Origin: Patiriisocius sp047730165
GTDB taxonomy: Bacteria > Bacteroidota > Bacteroidia > Flavobacteriales > Flavobacteriaceae
Assembly (NCBI RefSeq): GCF_047730165.1
Contig: NZ_CP159834.1
Span: forward strand, 1,488,001 to 1,552,000
Reading direction: 5' to 3'
Length of the DNA: 64,000 nucleotides
The position numbers and the translations under genes were made by a program. How positions within the stretch are numbered: the stretch's first letter is position 1; every line of letters begins with the position of its first letter. Under the pieces are notes generated by a model that saw only the letters and a list, made by a program, of their open reading frames with translations, had not been told where the DNA came from and did no database searches. Of the stretch, positions 24,358 through 32,922 are shown piece by piece.

Positions 24358-25236
24358 ATGAAAAAGGTGAACATTTCAGAATATAAAGTTGAGGGGCCTA
24401 TTTCTATAAAAGGTGCCATGACAAAAGTTGATTTTCAGGCAGACAAAAAGGCGATAGAAGCAGAGCTTGAAGATACACGAGAACGTCTAGGGAAACTGCA
24501 GGATACCTTGTATGCGCACGGAAAGTACGCTGTGTTAGTGTGTTTACAAGGGATGGATGCCGCTGGAAAAGACAGCTTGATTCGCGAAGTTTTTAAAGAT
24601 TTTAATGCCCGTGGGGTTGTGGTTCATAGCTTTAAAGTACCTACAGATTTAGAAAAAAAACACGACTTTTTATGGCGTCATTATATTGCCCTGCCGGCTA
24701 GAGGTAAGTTTGGCGTGTTTAATAGAACTCATTACGAAAACGTCTTAGTGACGCGCGTACATCCTAATTATATTTTGGGCGAAAATCTTCCAGACGTGAC
24801 ATCGGTTACAGATGTTGACCAATCGTTCTGGGACAAACGTTTTGAGCAAATTAACAACTTTGAAAAAACAATCTCAGAGAACGGTACGATCATTTTTAAA
24901 TTTTTCTTGAGCCTCTCTAAAGACGAACAGAAAAACCGCCAGTTGAGAAGGTTACATAAACCGAATAAAAACTGGAAATTCTCCGCAGGAGATTTAGATG
25001 AAAGAGACTTGTGGGCAGACTATATGACCTGTTATGAAGATGTCTTAAATAGAACTTCAAAACCTCATGCGCCTTGGTATGTGATCCCAAGCGACGATAA
25101 GCCTGCGGCACGTTTGATTGTAGCAAGTATCATGTTGCAAGAATTACAACAGTATGCAGACATTAAAGAGCCGGAGCTCGACGACAAAACCAAAGCGCGT
25201 ATTCACGAGTTTATTGCGCGATTAGAGGAAGAGTAG
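24358..25236 (+). CDS. ppk2: Polyphosphate kinase 2 family enzyme, class III-like
   Basis: 292 residues. Walker A is GMDAAGKDS (near residue 60), the lid region includes VHSFKVPTDLEKKHDFLWRHY, and the Walker B-like stretch FGVFNRTHYENVLVTRVHP has Asn-Arg-Thr-His-Tyr where class I enzymes have DRSWYNR, which points to class III. These enzymes use polyphosphate to phosphorylate AMP and ADP, so they can regenerate ATP. It starts 6 bp after the response regulator stop and probably ends the run of genes that began with the ABC exporter. No ppk1 is in the window. Confidence 0.9.
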   Translation: MKKVNISEYKVEGPISIKGAMTKVDFQADKKAIEAELEDTRERLGKLQDTLYAHGKYAVLVCLQGMDAAGKDSLIREVFKDFNARGVVVHSFKVPTDLEKKHDFLWRHYIALPARGKFGVFNRTHYENVLVTRVHPNYILGENLPDVTSVTDVDQSFWDKRFEQINNFEKTISENGTIIFKFFLSLSKDEQKNRQLRRLHKPNKNWKFSAGDLDERDLWADYMTCYEDVLNRTSKPHAPWYVIPSDDKPAARLIVASIMLQELQQYADIKEPELDDKTKARIHEFIARLEEE

Positions 25237-25766
25237 GGTATTACTATACCGACCCGCCCGCATTAAATTATCTTATAAGTTTGACCACTTTTTTTATTTA
25301 ATAAAGCGAGCTATTAAAAACTCTTTTGGGATTTTCTCCGGTTCGTATTTGTTTATCCACGTAACTAGCAATGCACGTAAAGGTTACCAAGTTTTAGAGA
25401 AAAAATATTGAACAAACTAAAAAACATTTCGAAACTAGTAAAGAAAGGTTCTATTGAGAGCAAAAAAAGAAACCCTTTACAGATGTCTATTTTTTATTTA
25501 CAGTTATTGAATTTCGGACGATATCTATTTTTGGGTTCATGTTAGGAGCGATATTAAGTATTTTAATTTTAAGGAACAGGAATAAAAAGCAAGCTGAAGA
25601 AAAAACGTTTGCTTACACGCGCACATAATTAAACCCTCACAATGGTCTGCACAAAGCCTTTGCCAGATCCACCTCAAAAAACCCAAACAACAACACTCTC
25701 AGAAAAAGACCTAAGAAAAACAAACACGATTTAGCACATAGTCGCTAAGTTTTGTATTTTTCGGGT
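25237..25766 (+). other. 530-bp gap with possible coding debris
   Basis: No intact gene can be supported here. Between 25407 and 25628 two frames join into what looks like a small membrane protein broken by a frameshift: a TTG start leads to NKLKNISKLVKKGSIESKK, and after a shift near 25470 the other frame reads KPFTDVYFLFTVIEF through FGFMLGAILSILILRNRNKK to a TAA at 25626. The link between the halves is a guess. Confidence 0.25.
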
Positions 25767-27179
25767 ATGAAAAGAAAGATTATTACCCTCATGTTTGTTT
25801 TTGTTGCCGGCTTACTTCAAGCACAAACAAGCTTCAAGAAAGATTCTACTCTTATTAAATCTATTTATAACACTGCCCTACTTAATGGTAAGAGCTATGA
25901 CTGGTTGGCTCATTTATCTAATGAAATAGGCGGCCGACTTTCGGGCTCGCTCAATGCAGAAAAAGCGGTAGTATATACCCAAGAAGAACTAGAGATCTTA
26001 GGCTTAGATAAAGTATGGTTACAGCCGGTTATGGTTCCAAAATGGACACGTGGTCAGAAGGAGTATGCTTTTATAGAAACGGGGCCGGGACAGACATCAA
26101 CAACAGATATTTGTGCTTTAGGCGGTTCTATCGCAACACCTCCATCAGGGATCAAAGCACAGGTGATAGAAGTAACGAGCCTAGATCAATTAGCTACTTT
26201 AGGAAAAGAAAAAATAGAGGGTAAGATTGTTTTCTATAATCGCCCTATGCAAGCAGACCTTATAAATACATTTGCGGCCTATGGTGGTTGTGTAGACCAG
26301 CGATACGCAGGAGCGATGGAAGCAGTAAAATATGGAGCGGTTGCTGTCGTTGTTCGTTCTATGAATCTCCGTGCAGATGACCTCCCACATACAGGCGCTA
26401 TGTCTTATGGAGACACGCCAGCAGATCAAAGGATTCCCGCTTGTGCGATTAGTACAAACGGTGCAGATTATCTGAGTAGTGCCTTAAAAATACTTCCCTC
26501 CCTTTATTTTTACTTTAAACAGAACTGTAGAACATTTGATGATGTACTAAGCCATAATGTGATTGGCGAAATTACAGGAAGCCAATTCCCTGATAGATAC
26601 ATGGTCGTGGGTGGTCATCTGGATTCTTGGGATCTAGGGGACGGTTCTCATGATGATGGAGCAGGGGTCGTGCAATCAATGGAAGTGCTTCGTCTCTTTA
26701 AAGAAATTGGGTATAAACCAAAACACAGCATCCGCGTGGTGCTTTTTATGAATGAAGAAAACGGACTTCGTGGCGGAAAAAAATATGCAGAAGAGGCGCG
26801 ACTCAAGAAGGAGACCCACGTATTTGCTTTAGAAAGCGACGCAGGTGGATTTACACCTAGAGGGTTTTCATTTGATCTGGATGAAGAGAACTTCAAGCAA
26901 GTGGAAAGCTGGAAACCATTGTTCAAGCCTTATTTAATTCATTATTTTGAAAGAGGCGGTAGTGGCGCAGATATCGGTCCACTTAAAGAAGAGGGGATGG
27001 TACTCGCTGGCTTGAGACCTGATTCACAACGTTATTTTGATCATCATCACGCTGCAAATGATACTTTTGATGCGGTTAACAAACGTGAACTAGAGCTAGG
27101 CGGTGCTGCGATGGCAAGTCTTATCTACCTATTTGACACACACGGCACAACATCTGAAATGACGGTGATTAAAAAATAG
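25767..27179 (+). CDS. Secreted M28 family zinc aminopeptidase (carboxypeptidase Q-like)
   Basis: 470 residues from the ATG at 25767, which gives the signal peptide KRKIITLMFVFVAGLLQAQ; a TTG at 25752 would add five residues. A PA-type insert domain covers about residues 130-260. The M28 metal ligands and catalytic residues are visible in order: GGHLDSWDLGDGSHDDGAG, NEENGLRGG, LESDAGGF and FDHHHAANDTFD. The carboxypeptidase Q/PGCP subgroup cleaves dipeptides and unsubstituted peptides outside the cytoplasm. The gene stands alone between a non-coding gap and a hairpin. Confidence 0.92.
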   Translation: MKRKIITLMFVFVAGLLQAQTSFKKDSTLIKSIYNTALLNGKSYDWLAHLSNEIGGRLSGSLNAEKAVVYTQEELEILGLDKVWLQPVMVPKWTRGQKEYAFIETGPGQTSTTDICALGGSIATPPSGIKAQVIEVTSLDQLATLGKEKIEGKIVFYNRPMQADLINTFAAYGGCVDQRYAGAMEAVKYGAVAVVVRSMNLRADDLPHTGAMSYGDTPADQRIPACAISTNGADYLSSALKILPSLYFYFKQNCRTFDDVLSHNVIGEITGSQFPDRYMVVGGHLDSWDLGDGSHDDGAGVVQSMEVLRLFKEIGYKPKHSIRVVLFMNEENGLRGGKKYAEEARLKKETHVFALESDAGGFTPRGFSFDLDEENFKQVESWKPLFKPYLIHYFERGGSGADIGPLKEEGMVLAGLRPDSQRYFDHHHAANDTFDAVNKRELELGGAAMASLIYLFDTHGTTSEMTVIKK

Positions 27180-27213
27180 ATCAAGAAAATTTCAGTCAAA
27201 ATAGAGCGTAAAA

Positions 27214-27247
27214 AAACTCCAAGAACTTTAAAAAGAACTTGGAGTTT
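27214..27247. terminator. Terminator after the M28 peptidase gene
   Basis: AAACTCCAAG (27214-27223) pairs with CTTGGAGTTT (27238-27247), with an inner CTTT/AAAG pair. The T-tract is short, so strength is uncertain. It may serve both directions. Confidence 0.65.
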
Positions 27248-27291
27248 ATAAGTAAAGGCTAATCAATAATGACTTCCTGTATTTTTGATTC

Positions 27292-27453
27292 TTACGCTGT
27301 GACACTTACTTCAGCTTCAACAGCGATCGATAACCCTTCTTTATCCTAACCCGCAATATCTACATCGATTACCAGAACTTGGATTCCTTCCTCTTTCATA
27401 GCGATTCTTACCTCTGGTACAGAAATAGCTTTTGTTTTAACGTCAATATTCAT
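27292..27453 (-). pseudogene. Small ORF of 53 codons split by an in-frame TAG
   Basis: The minus strand from the ATG at 27453 reads MNIDVKTKAISVPEVRIA, MKEEGIQVLVIDVDIAG, then TAG (27346-27348), then DKEGLSIAVEAEVSVTA and TAA. The amphipathic strand pattern and low bias look coding on both sides of the TAG, so this is probably a small gene with a nonsense mutation. I do not recognise the family. The rest of the gap (27248-27291 and 27454-27620) holds nothing that I can name. Confidence 0.4.
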
Positions 27454-27620
27454 CTAGCCGATTGTAAATGATGGCAAGTAAGCTCAAGTTGTTTTGTTTC
27501 GAGTGGAATTTAAGAGACGTTAGAAAATTACAATCTTAATAAAATCCCTATTGTATAGGTTTTTACGTATTGCGCTAATTTTATAATGGATTATGTTAGG
27601 CTTTCTGAAGTTAGATGAAA

Positions 27621-28415
27621 TTATTCCCACCAAACAACAAAGAATACAGTGATACAACCCTCCAGGTTTTCATAAATCAAAGGCGATTTTTTCAGTACTA
27701 TCTGTTCTCTTATTGTTTCTGAAATGTGATCACTTGAATACCAAGTGCTTATTTTTTCAGGAGCTAAGAGCCATTCTCTTTTGGACGGGATGGCGTAGGT
27801 TGCTTTTGGTTTTAAGGTAAGATCTCTATGTTTGATCCAGATTCCTTTCACACAGTTTTGATAGTGTCGGGGCAGTTGTTCACTAAAAGTTTCAGGAACA
27901 AAGAGCATCGCCTTCACGCAATAACGCTGCAGTATAGTTTCTGAAATACCAAGACTCGATAAGATAGCTTTTGCAGCAGGATGCCGGAGTAAAGGAAACT
28001 GACTTTTAGAAAATTTCTGTAGCTTGTCAAGCAACGTGTCTTTAAGGTTGGGTCCTATCCATTGGCCTTCTAAAGTTGCGTGCTCATCTTCTTTTAAGAG
28101 GTAAAATTTGCACGCTAATTCTATATGGAAAACCTCATGGGTGCTGCAATTCTTTACTATGTAATCAAGTTCACCAATGGTTCGTTTCTCGTCATTCACT
28201 TGAATGTTTGCTGCAAGCAATGTAAAGTTTGTTGCGGCTTTTATCGTTTCAGAAAAAAGGAATTCTCCTTGTTTGCCCAATATAATATTAGGCAGCAACA
28301 CAGCGATAGCATCATCAAGTGCAGCTTCAGAAAGCCCAAAGGGTTCAATGTGCAGTATTTCCGAAGGCAATCGAAGTTCTGGAAGTTTTATAAAATGGGC
28401 GAGGGGATAGATCAC
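27621..28415 (-). CDS. DUF1853 family protein
   Basis: 264 residues starting at a GTG (28415) that overlaps the TGA of the upstream DUF1801 gene (28412-28414), a coupling arrangement. The DUF1853 pattern is clear: TIGELDYIVKN, FHIELACKFYLL, WIGPNLKDTLLDKLQKFSKSQFPLLRHP (acidic and aromatic residues like those of restriction-fold nucleases in the first part). The E-D-xEL-AxK series resembles a PD-(D/E)XK active site, so a nuclease-like fold is possible; that is inference. The cellular role is unknown. It ends in a Trp-rich tail (FFVVWWE). Confidence 0.85.
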   Translation of the reverse strand: MIYPLAHFIKLPELRLPSEILHIEPFGLSEAALDDAIAVLLPNIILGKQGEFLFSETIKAATNFTLLAANIQVNDEKRTIGELDYIVKNCSTHEVFHIELACKFYLLKEDEHATLEGQWIGPNLKDTLLDKLQKFSKSQFPLLRHPAAKAILSSLGISETILQRYCVKAMLFVPETFSEQLPRHYQNCVKGIWIKHRDLTLKPKATYAIPSKREWLLAPEKISTWYSSDHISETIREQIVLKKSPLIYENLEGCITVFFVVWWE

Positions 28416-28870
28416 TGCTTTTTAATCACGCTTTTATATCGCGCGATCCACGCTGCAACGGTTACTTTTGAGAAAAACTGGCCAAGGGGCTCATAAGGAA
28501 TCGTCTTCATCTTCTTAAATCGAATACAGCTTTTCCCTATATCGATTTTGGTTTTTATGTGTTTAGGATATTCATTTTTAAACCATTCTATCAGTGCTAC
28601 ACCTGCATAACAGCCAGTGCGATACACCGCCATAAAGTTATTCTGCAAAGCAATGTTTAAAAATTGCAAAGGGATGATAGGATCATAATAGTAGCCGTCA
28701 GGATAGGTAGCATGTGGTAGCGCCGACGCAGGCATATTATAATATGTGGTTTCTTCAAAGCCTTTGCGCAATTTGTCATTAGCCAGTTTGCGTAGTTTTT
28801 TTACAAGCACCTGACGTTCTTCAGGGAGTTGCACGATGTATTCATCTACGGTTGCTGCTTTGTATTGCAT
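28412..28870 (-). CDS. DUF1801 family protein (YdhG-like)
   Basis: 152 residues of the compact alpha/beta DUF1801 fold (frataxin-like). Marks: VDEYIVQLPEERQVLVKKLRKLA at the N-terminus, FEETTYYNMPAS in place of the usual EexisygmP, and DIGKSCIRFKKMKTIPYEPLGQF near the end. Members are small cytosolic proteins, some linked with iron handling, but no activity is established. Its stop overlaps the DUF1853 start by 4 nt, so the two genes form one unit, divergent from the MATE gene. Confidence 0.85.
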   Translation of the reverse strand: MQYKAATVDEYIVQLPEERQVLVKKLRKLANDKLRKGFEETTYYNMPASALPHATYPDGYYYDPIIPLQFLNIALQNNFMAVYRTGCYAGVALIEWFKNEYPKHIKTKIDIGKSCIRFKKMKTIPYEPLGQFFSKVTVAAWIARYKSVIKKQ

Positions 28871-28985
28871 TGTCCTTTTTTATATTTTACCGATTGCTAA
28901 TTTTCATTGCCAACAGCTTAAAGACTGGCGTCTAAATCTACAAAATATAAATATACATTTTATTCCTTTTGCAGGCAAGGTTGAC

Positions 28986-28993
28986 TATTTTTG
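28986..28993 (+). promoter_or_regulatory. Promoter -7 element of the MATE gene
   Basis: TATTTTTG matches TAnnTTTG, and a TTTTG lies 14 bp further upstream. The expected transcription start (about 29000) is only some 10 nt before the TTG start at 29010, giving a very short leader. Longer N-terminal readings from 28836 are excluded if this promoter is used. Confidence 0.55.
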
Positions 28994-29009
28994 CGGAAAA
29001 CCAATTGCC

Positions 29010-30407
29010 TTGTTTCTCTCTCAGTACACCCGAGAATTTAAATACAATTTGAAGCTTGCAACTCCAGTTATATTGGGGATGCTAGGGCATACCGTTGTGG
29101 CGCTTGTAGATAACATAATGGTGGGGCAATTAGGGACGGCAGAACTTGCTGCTGTTTCTTTGGGAAATAGTTTTATGTTTATCGCGATGTCATTAGGGAT
29201 CGGTTTCTCTACAGCTATAACACCACTTGTCGCTGAGGCAGATGGTGAGAATAATTTTAAACAAGGAAAGTCTTCTTTTAAACACGGCTTGTTTTTATGT
29301 ACGGTGTTGGGCGCTTTTTTAGTGGCCGCTATTTTTTTAGCAAAACCTGTAATGTATCATATGGGACAACCAGAAGAAGTTGTTGCACTCGCAATGCCAT
29401 ATCTTAATCTTGTTGCTATATCATTGTTTCCGCTGATAGTCTTTCAAGCTTTTAAGCAATTTAGCGATGGCTTGTCGCTCACGCGATATCCTATGTATGC
29501 TACGATTGCGGCAAACGTGGTCAATGTGGTTTTGAATTATATGTTCATTTTTGGGAAGTTTAGCGCTCCAGAATTAGGAATTGTAGGAGCAGCAATTGGT
29601 ACCTTAGCTTCACGCGTGATTATGGTGATCTATCTTTGGTTTCTACTTTATAAGGATACTAAGGCACGACCATTTGTGGTGCACATCAAGTTATTTAAAC
29701 TTTCAAAAAAGATGTTGGCTAAAGTTGCTAACTTAGGTGTTCCATCTGCCTTGCAAATGTTTTTTGAAGTCGCCATTTTTACCGCAGCTATATGGCTGTC
29801 AGGAATCTTAGGTAAAAACCCACAAGCTGCAAACCAGATTGCCTTAAACCTCGCTTCTATGACCTTTATGGTCGCGATGGGCTTTAGTGTAGCCGCAATG
29901 ATTCGCGTTGGGAATCAAAAAGGATTAAAACGTTTTGATGAATTGAGGCGTATTGCGTTTTCTATCTTTTTGCTGTCTACCATATTAGCTGCCGTATTTG
30001 CGATCTTCCTTTTCGTTTTTTATGCAGCATTGCCAAAAATGTATTTGGACTTTGATAATCTAGCAGAATTTGCAGACAATACAGAAGTAGCTAGTATCGC
30101 AGGCACCTTACTATTAATCGCTGCGGTATTCCAGATTTCAGATACGATACAGGTGGTTGCATTAGGTGCCTTAAGAGGCATGCAAGATGTGATGATCCCC
30201 ACTTTGATTACCTTTATTGCTTACTGGTTAGTAGGTTTCCCTATTTCATATTACTTAGGTTTGCACACCGCATATGCCAGCAGCGGGATCTGGATAGGAT
30301 TACTTGCAGGACTTACCGTGTCTGGAATATTATTATTTATGAGATTTAATTATCTTTCAAAAAAATTAAGAAGCAGTGCGAGCACTGCCGAAGTTTTGGA
30401 ACAATAA
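29010..30407 (+). CDS. MATE family multidrug exporter (NorM-like)
   Basis: 465 residues from a TTG start, typical NorM length, with 12 membrane helices. The start gives MFLSQYTREFKYNLKLATPV, and homologues usually begin near this point; the open frame back to 28836 would add 58 residues with no homology-like content and would include the promoter. Family marks: LGMLGHTVVALVDNIMVGQLG in helix 1, GFSTAITPLVAEADG, and the helix 7 segment LGVPSALQMFFEVAIF. It exports cationic drugs or metabolites by Na+ or H+ antiport in the inner membrane. Confidence 0.92.
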   Translation: MFLSQYTREFKYNLKLATPVILGMLGHTVVALVDNIMVGQLGTAELAAVSLGNSFMFIAMSLGIGFSTAITPLVAEADGENNFKQGKSSFKHGLFLCTVLGAFLVAAIFLAKPVMYHMGQPEEVVALAMPYLNLVAISLFPLIVFQAFKQFSDGLSLTRYPMYATIAANVVNVVLNYMFIFGKFSAPELGIVGAAIGTLASRVIMVIYLWFLLYKDTKARPFVVHIKLFKLSKKMLAKVANLGVPSALQMFFEVAIFTAAIWLSGILGKNPQAANQIALNLASMTFMVAMGFSVAAMIRVGNQKGLKRFDELRRIAFSIFLLSTILAAVFAIFLFVFYAALPKMYLDFDNLAEFADNTEVASIAGTLLLIAAVFQISDTIQVVALGALRGMQDVMIPTLITFIAYWLVGFPISYYLGLHTAYASSGIWIGLLAGLTVSGILLFMRFNYLSKKLRSSASTAEVLEQ

Positions 30408-30498
30408 TTTCCTCCGATTTTCACCTTAGACAGAAGGGTAATTTAAGGAAATCAATTTTTCAATGATTCAAAATTAATAAAATAAACAAAGTTGATAT

Positions 30499-30726
30499 AT
30501 GGAAATTCCGAAGTATTTAATGGGCGATAACAGTGATTATCCAGACGCTATTTTTATAATCCGTACAGAGTTTCCGCGTTTTATAATTAATCTTGAGAAT
30601 GATGAGGTGGAGTGGTTAGAAGAGTTTGACCAGCACGACCAGAAAGAACTGGAAACAGAAACAGAAAACTTTATCAATGAAGCGACAGCCTTCTATGATA
30701 AAGAAGTAGCGCTTTACGAAGAGTAA
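30499..30726 (+). CDS. Small acidic hypothetical protein, 75 aa
   Basis: A soluble, strongly acidic protein. It has MEIPKYLMGDNSDYPDAIF and an aromatic strand region (TEFPRFIINLENDEVEWLEEF), then an acidic helix (DQKELETETENFINEATAF). I do not recognise a named family, but similar short acidic proteins occur next to PAP2 genes in related genomes, as far as I recall. It begins 91 bp after the MATE gene, and its stop is followed after 2 bp by the GTG start of the PAP2 gene, which implies translational coupling. Confidence 0.75.
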   Translation: MEIPKYLMGDNSDYPDAIFIIRTEFPRFIINLENDEVEWLEEFDQHDQKELETETENFINEATAFYDKEVALYEE

Positions 30727-30728
30727 AA

Positions 30729-31298
30729 GTGATAGAACAACTACTGAAATATGACACAGAATTTTTCCTCTTCCTAAATGGATTAGGCAATACTTCTTGG
30801 GATGGATTTTGGCTTTTTGCGACCGAAAAATGGTCGTCAATTCCGCTCTATGTTTTCTTGCTGGTGCTAATTTATAAGCAGTTTGGACTTAAAACGACCG
30901 CGCTCATTTTAATTGCAACCGCGTTAATGATTACATGTACAGACCAACTAGGCAACTTCTTTAAACACGGATTTAAACGTCCCAGACCTTGTCAAGTGGC
31001 AGAGTTAGATGAGTTCATCCGCTATGTGGCAAAACGTTGTGGCCGTTATGGCTATTTTTCTGCACACGCCGCCAGTAGTATGGCAACGGCGGTTTTTGTA
31101 AGCTTACTTTTAAAATCTAAATATTACTATCTACCGTTTTTCTTATTAGCTTGGGCAGTTCTTATAGGGTACAGTCGTATTTACTTAGGTGTTCATTATC
31201 CATTAGATGTAATCACGGGGATGGCTATAGGTGGAGTCTTTGGTTGGGTTTTTCACAAACTATTGATGCGTGCAAAAGCGCGTTGGATTACTGCTTAG
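30729..31298 (+). CDS. PAP2 family phosphatase
   Basis: 189 residues with five or six membrane helices. The three phosphatase motifs are visible: KHGFKRPRPC (KxxxxxxRP type), YFSAHAASSMA (a Ser-Ala-His version of PSGH) and SRIYLGVHYPLDV (SRxxxxxHxxxD). Members dephosphorylate undecaprenyl pyrophosphate, phosphatidylglycerol phosphate or lipid A. The start is a GTG 2 bp after the small acidic protein gene. The 3' end overlaps the convergent GT39 gene by 11 bp. The nearby lipid-glycan genes fit a lipid carrier role, but this is inference. Confidence 0.9.
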   Translation: MIEQLLKYDTEFFLFLNGLGNTSWDGFWLFATEKWSSIPLYVFLLVLIYKQFGLKTTALILIATALMITCTDQLGNFFKHGFKRPRPCQVAELDEFIRYVAKRCGRYGYFSAHAASSMATAVFVSLLLKSKYYYLPFFLLAWAVLIGYSRIYLGVHYPLDVITGMAIGGVFGWVFHKLLMRAKARWITA

Positions 31299-32922
31299 GA
31301 GAAACCACATACAGATAGCGATGTAGTCGTTTATTGTGACCCTTCTCTCCTAGTGGCATTGGGTTTAAGTCATATTGATCTACCATTTTTAGGTCGTATG
31401 TGTTAAAGGCCGGCAAAAACCATTTTTCGGTTTGCGTGTTTACTAATACACCAAACACATCATCTGAAGGCCTTAATTCTTTACTTTCACCTAAATACAC
31501 ATTTTCCATTTTATCACCATAAAACCACAAAAACTCTGGTGTAAATGCAGAAAACTCATACACTTTTATATTGTTGTTTTTCTCCCATAGGGTTAATTGA
31601 GACATGTTTTTCTGGACAGGGTTTGTGTTTAAAATTCCAATAGTAGGCAAGCCAAATACTAAGATGACAGCCGTAAAAGTAATGGTAGCGTAGAACGCAG
31701 ATTTAATTCTTCTATAGTATAATGAAAAGAGAATAAAGTAGCCTACAATAGAAGTAGCTGCAGAAAGCACGATATACCAAAACAAATAATCTCCTAGCGC
31801 ACCCCAAAATAAATACCCAGCAACAAAAGGAAATAAGATGCCCACTATCCCGACGATTCCAAAATGTAAAAACACAGGTCCCGATTCTCTAACCTTGCGC
31901 ATTTCAGAAAAAGAACGAAAGAGGTATTCTATATAAAACCCAGTATTAAAAGCAAGTGGGAGTATCACGGGGAGCAAATATCGTTGCTTCTTTTCTGGGA
32001 TGATTGATAAAAGTATTACTGCGATGATGGTCCATAGAAAACTAAAGAGATACGCTTTTTTATTACATACCTTATTTTTTAAATAAGGATATAAAAGACT
32101 TATAAATGCAGGGATTGTCCACAACCCTGTCTGTATAAAGAAGCTCCAGTAATAATAAAAAGGCTTCACATTGTAGCTGGTCCAGTTTGCCGTTTCTTTA
32201 TCGGTAATACGCGTGACGTTTTCTGGATCAAAGGTGTAGGTGTACCAATACCACCAGCCAGAAATGACAAAGGCAACAACTAAGAGCAATAGGAAAGGCA
32301 GCCATTTTTTCTGAAATGTTCTAAATTTAAATACAATACCATACGCAATAACAAAAGGTAAAAGCAGCGCGTAAAGTGATACAGGGCCTTTACTCATAAA
32401 GGAGAGTCCAATAAAAAGTGCAGCCAACAGGGCATTGCGATAGCGCTTTTCTGAAGTAGAGAAAAACTCGAATAAAAAATAAATTGCAGCCATCATAAAC
32501 CCGTGGGTAAAGATATCCCACTGACCATTACGGCCGGCAAATGTGAAATAGAATGACGTGATCAAAATAAGCGAACTTATAAATGCGAGCTCTGAATGTT
32601 TTGTCAGTTTGCTGATGAAACGATAGAAGAAATACACGCCAAACATTGCAAGTAAAGCGGCAGGCAATCGCAATACGTACAAAGATTCTAGACCAAAAAG
32701 GCTTGCAGAAATAGCGGTAAGCCACGTGGGCAATGGTGGTTTCTGGTAACGAGCGTCACCGTTAATGGTAGTGAGTAGCCAGTTGTCATCGAACAAAATT
32801 TCGCGGGCAGTCACAAAGTTGCGCGCCTCCATAATGTTTACTGGCAGCGCATCGAGATGTACAAAGAAGATAGCAACACAAGCCGCTAGTAACCATAAAA
32901 TGTGTTTGGTCTCAAACTTCAT
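31288..32922 (-). CDS. GT39/ArnT-like membrane glycosyltransferase
   Basis: 544 residues from the ATG at 32922 (MKFETKHILWLLAACVA), overlapping the LAB_N gene by 11 bp; a longer reading back to 32976 would lie mostly inside that gene. About 11-12 membrane helices. The periplasmic loop 1 has the family's acidic catalytic region (MEARNFVTAREIL and GDARYQKPPLPTWL, with the YxKPPL motif of ArnT-like enzymes). Such transferases move a sugar from a polyprenyl phosphate carrier to lipid A or another exported acceptor. It is third in a GT2-LAB_N-GT39 operon, in which GT2 probably makes the carrier-linked sugar. Confidence 0.9.
   Translation of the reverse strand: MKFETKHILWLLAACVAIFFVHLDALPVNIMEARNFVTAREILFDDNWLLTTINGDARYQKPPLPTWLTAISASLFGLESLYVLRLPAALLAMFGVYFFYRFISKLTKHSELAFISSLILITSFYFTFAGRNGQWDIFTHGFMMAAIYFLFEFFSTSEKRYRNALLAALFIGLSFMSKGPVSLYALLLPFVIAYGIVFKFRTFQKKWLPFLLLLVVAFVISGWWYWYTYTFDPENVTRITDKETANWTSYNVKPFYYYWSFFIQTGLWTIPAFISLLYPYLKNKVCNKKAYLFSFLWTIIAVILLSIIPEKKQRYLLPVILPLAFNTGFYIEYLFRSFSEMRKVRESGPVFLHFGIVGIVGILFPFVAGYLFWGALGDYLFWYIVLSAATSIVGYFILFSLYYRRIKSAFYATITFTAVILVFGLPTIGILNTNPVQKNMSQLTLWEKNNNIKVYEFSAFTPEFLWFYGDKMENVYLGESKELRPSDDVFGVLVNTQTEKWFLPAFNTYDLKMVDQYDLNPMPLGEKGHNKRLHRYLYVVSPKQ

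Noticed and set aside
28836..29009. N-terminal extension of the MATE protein by 58 residues.
   Set aside because: It overlaps the divergent DUF1801 gene and contains the MATE promoter.
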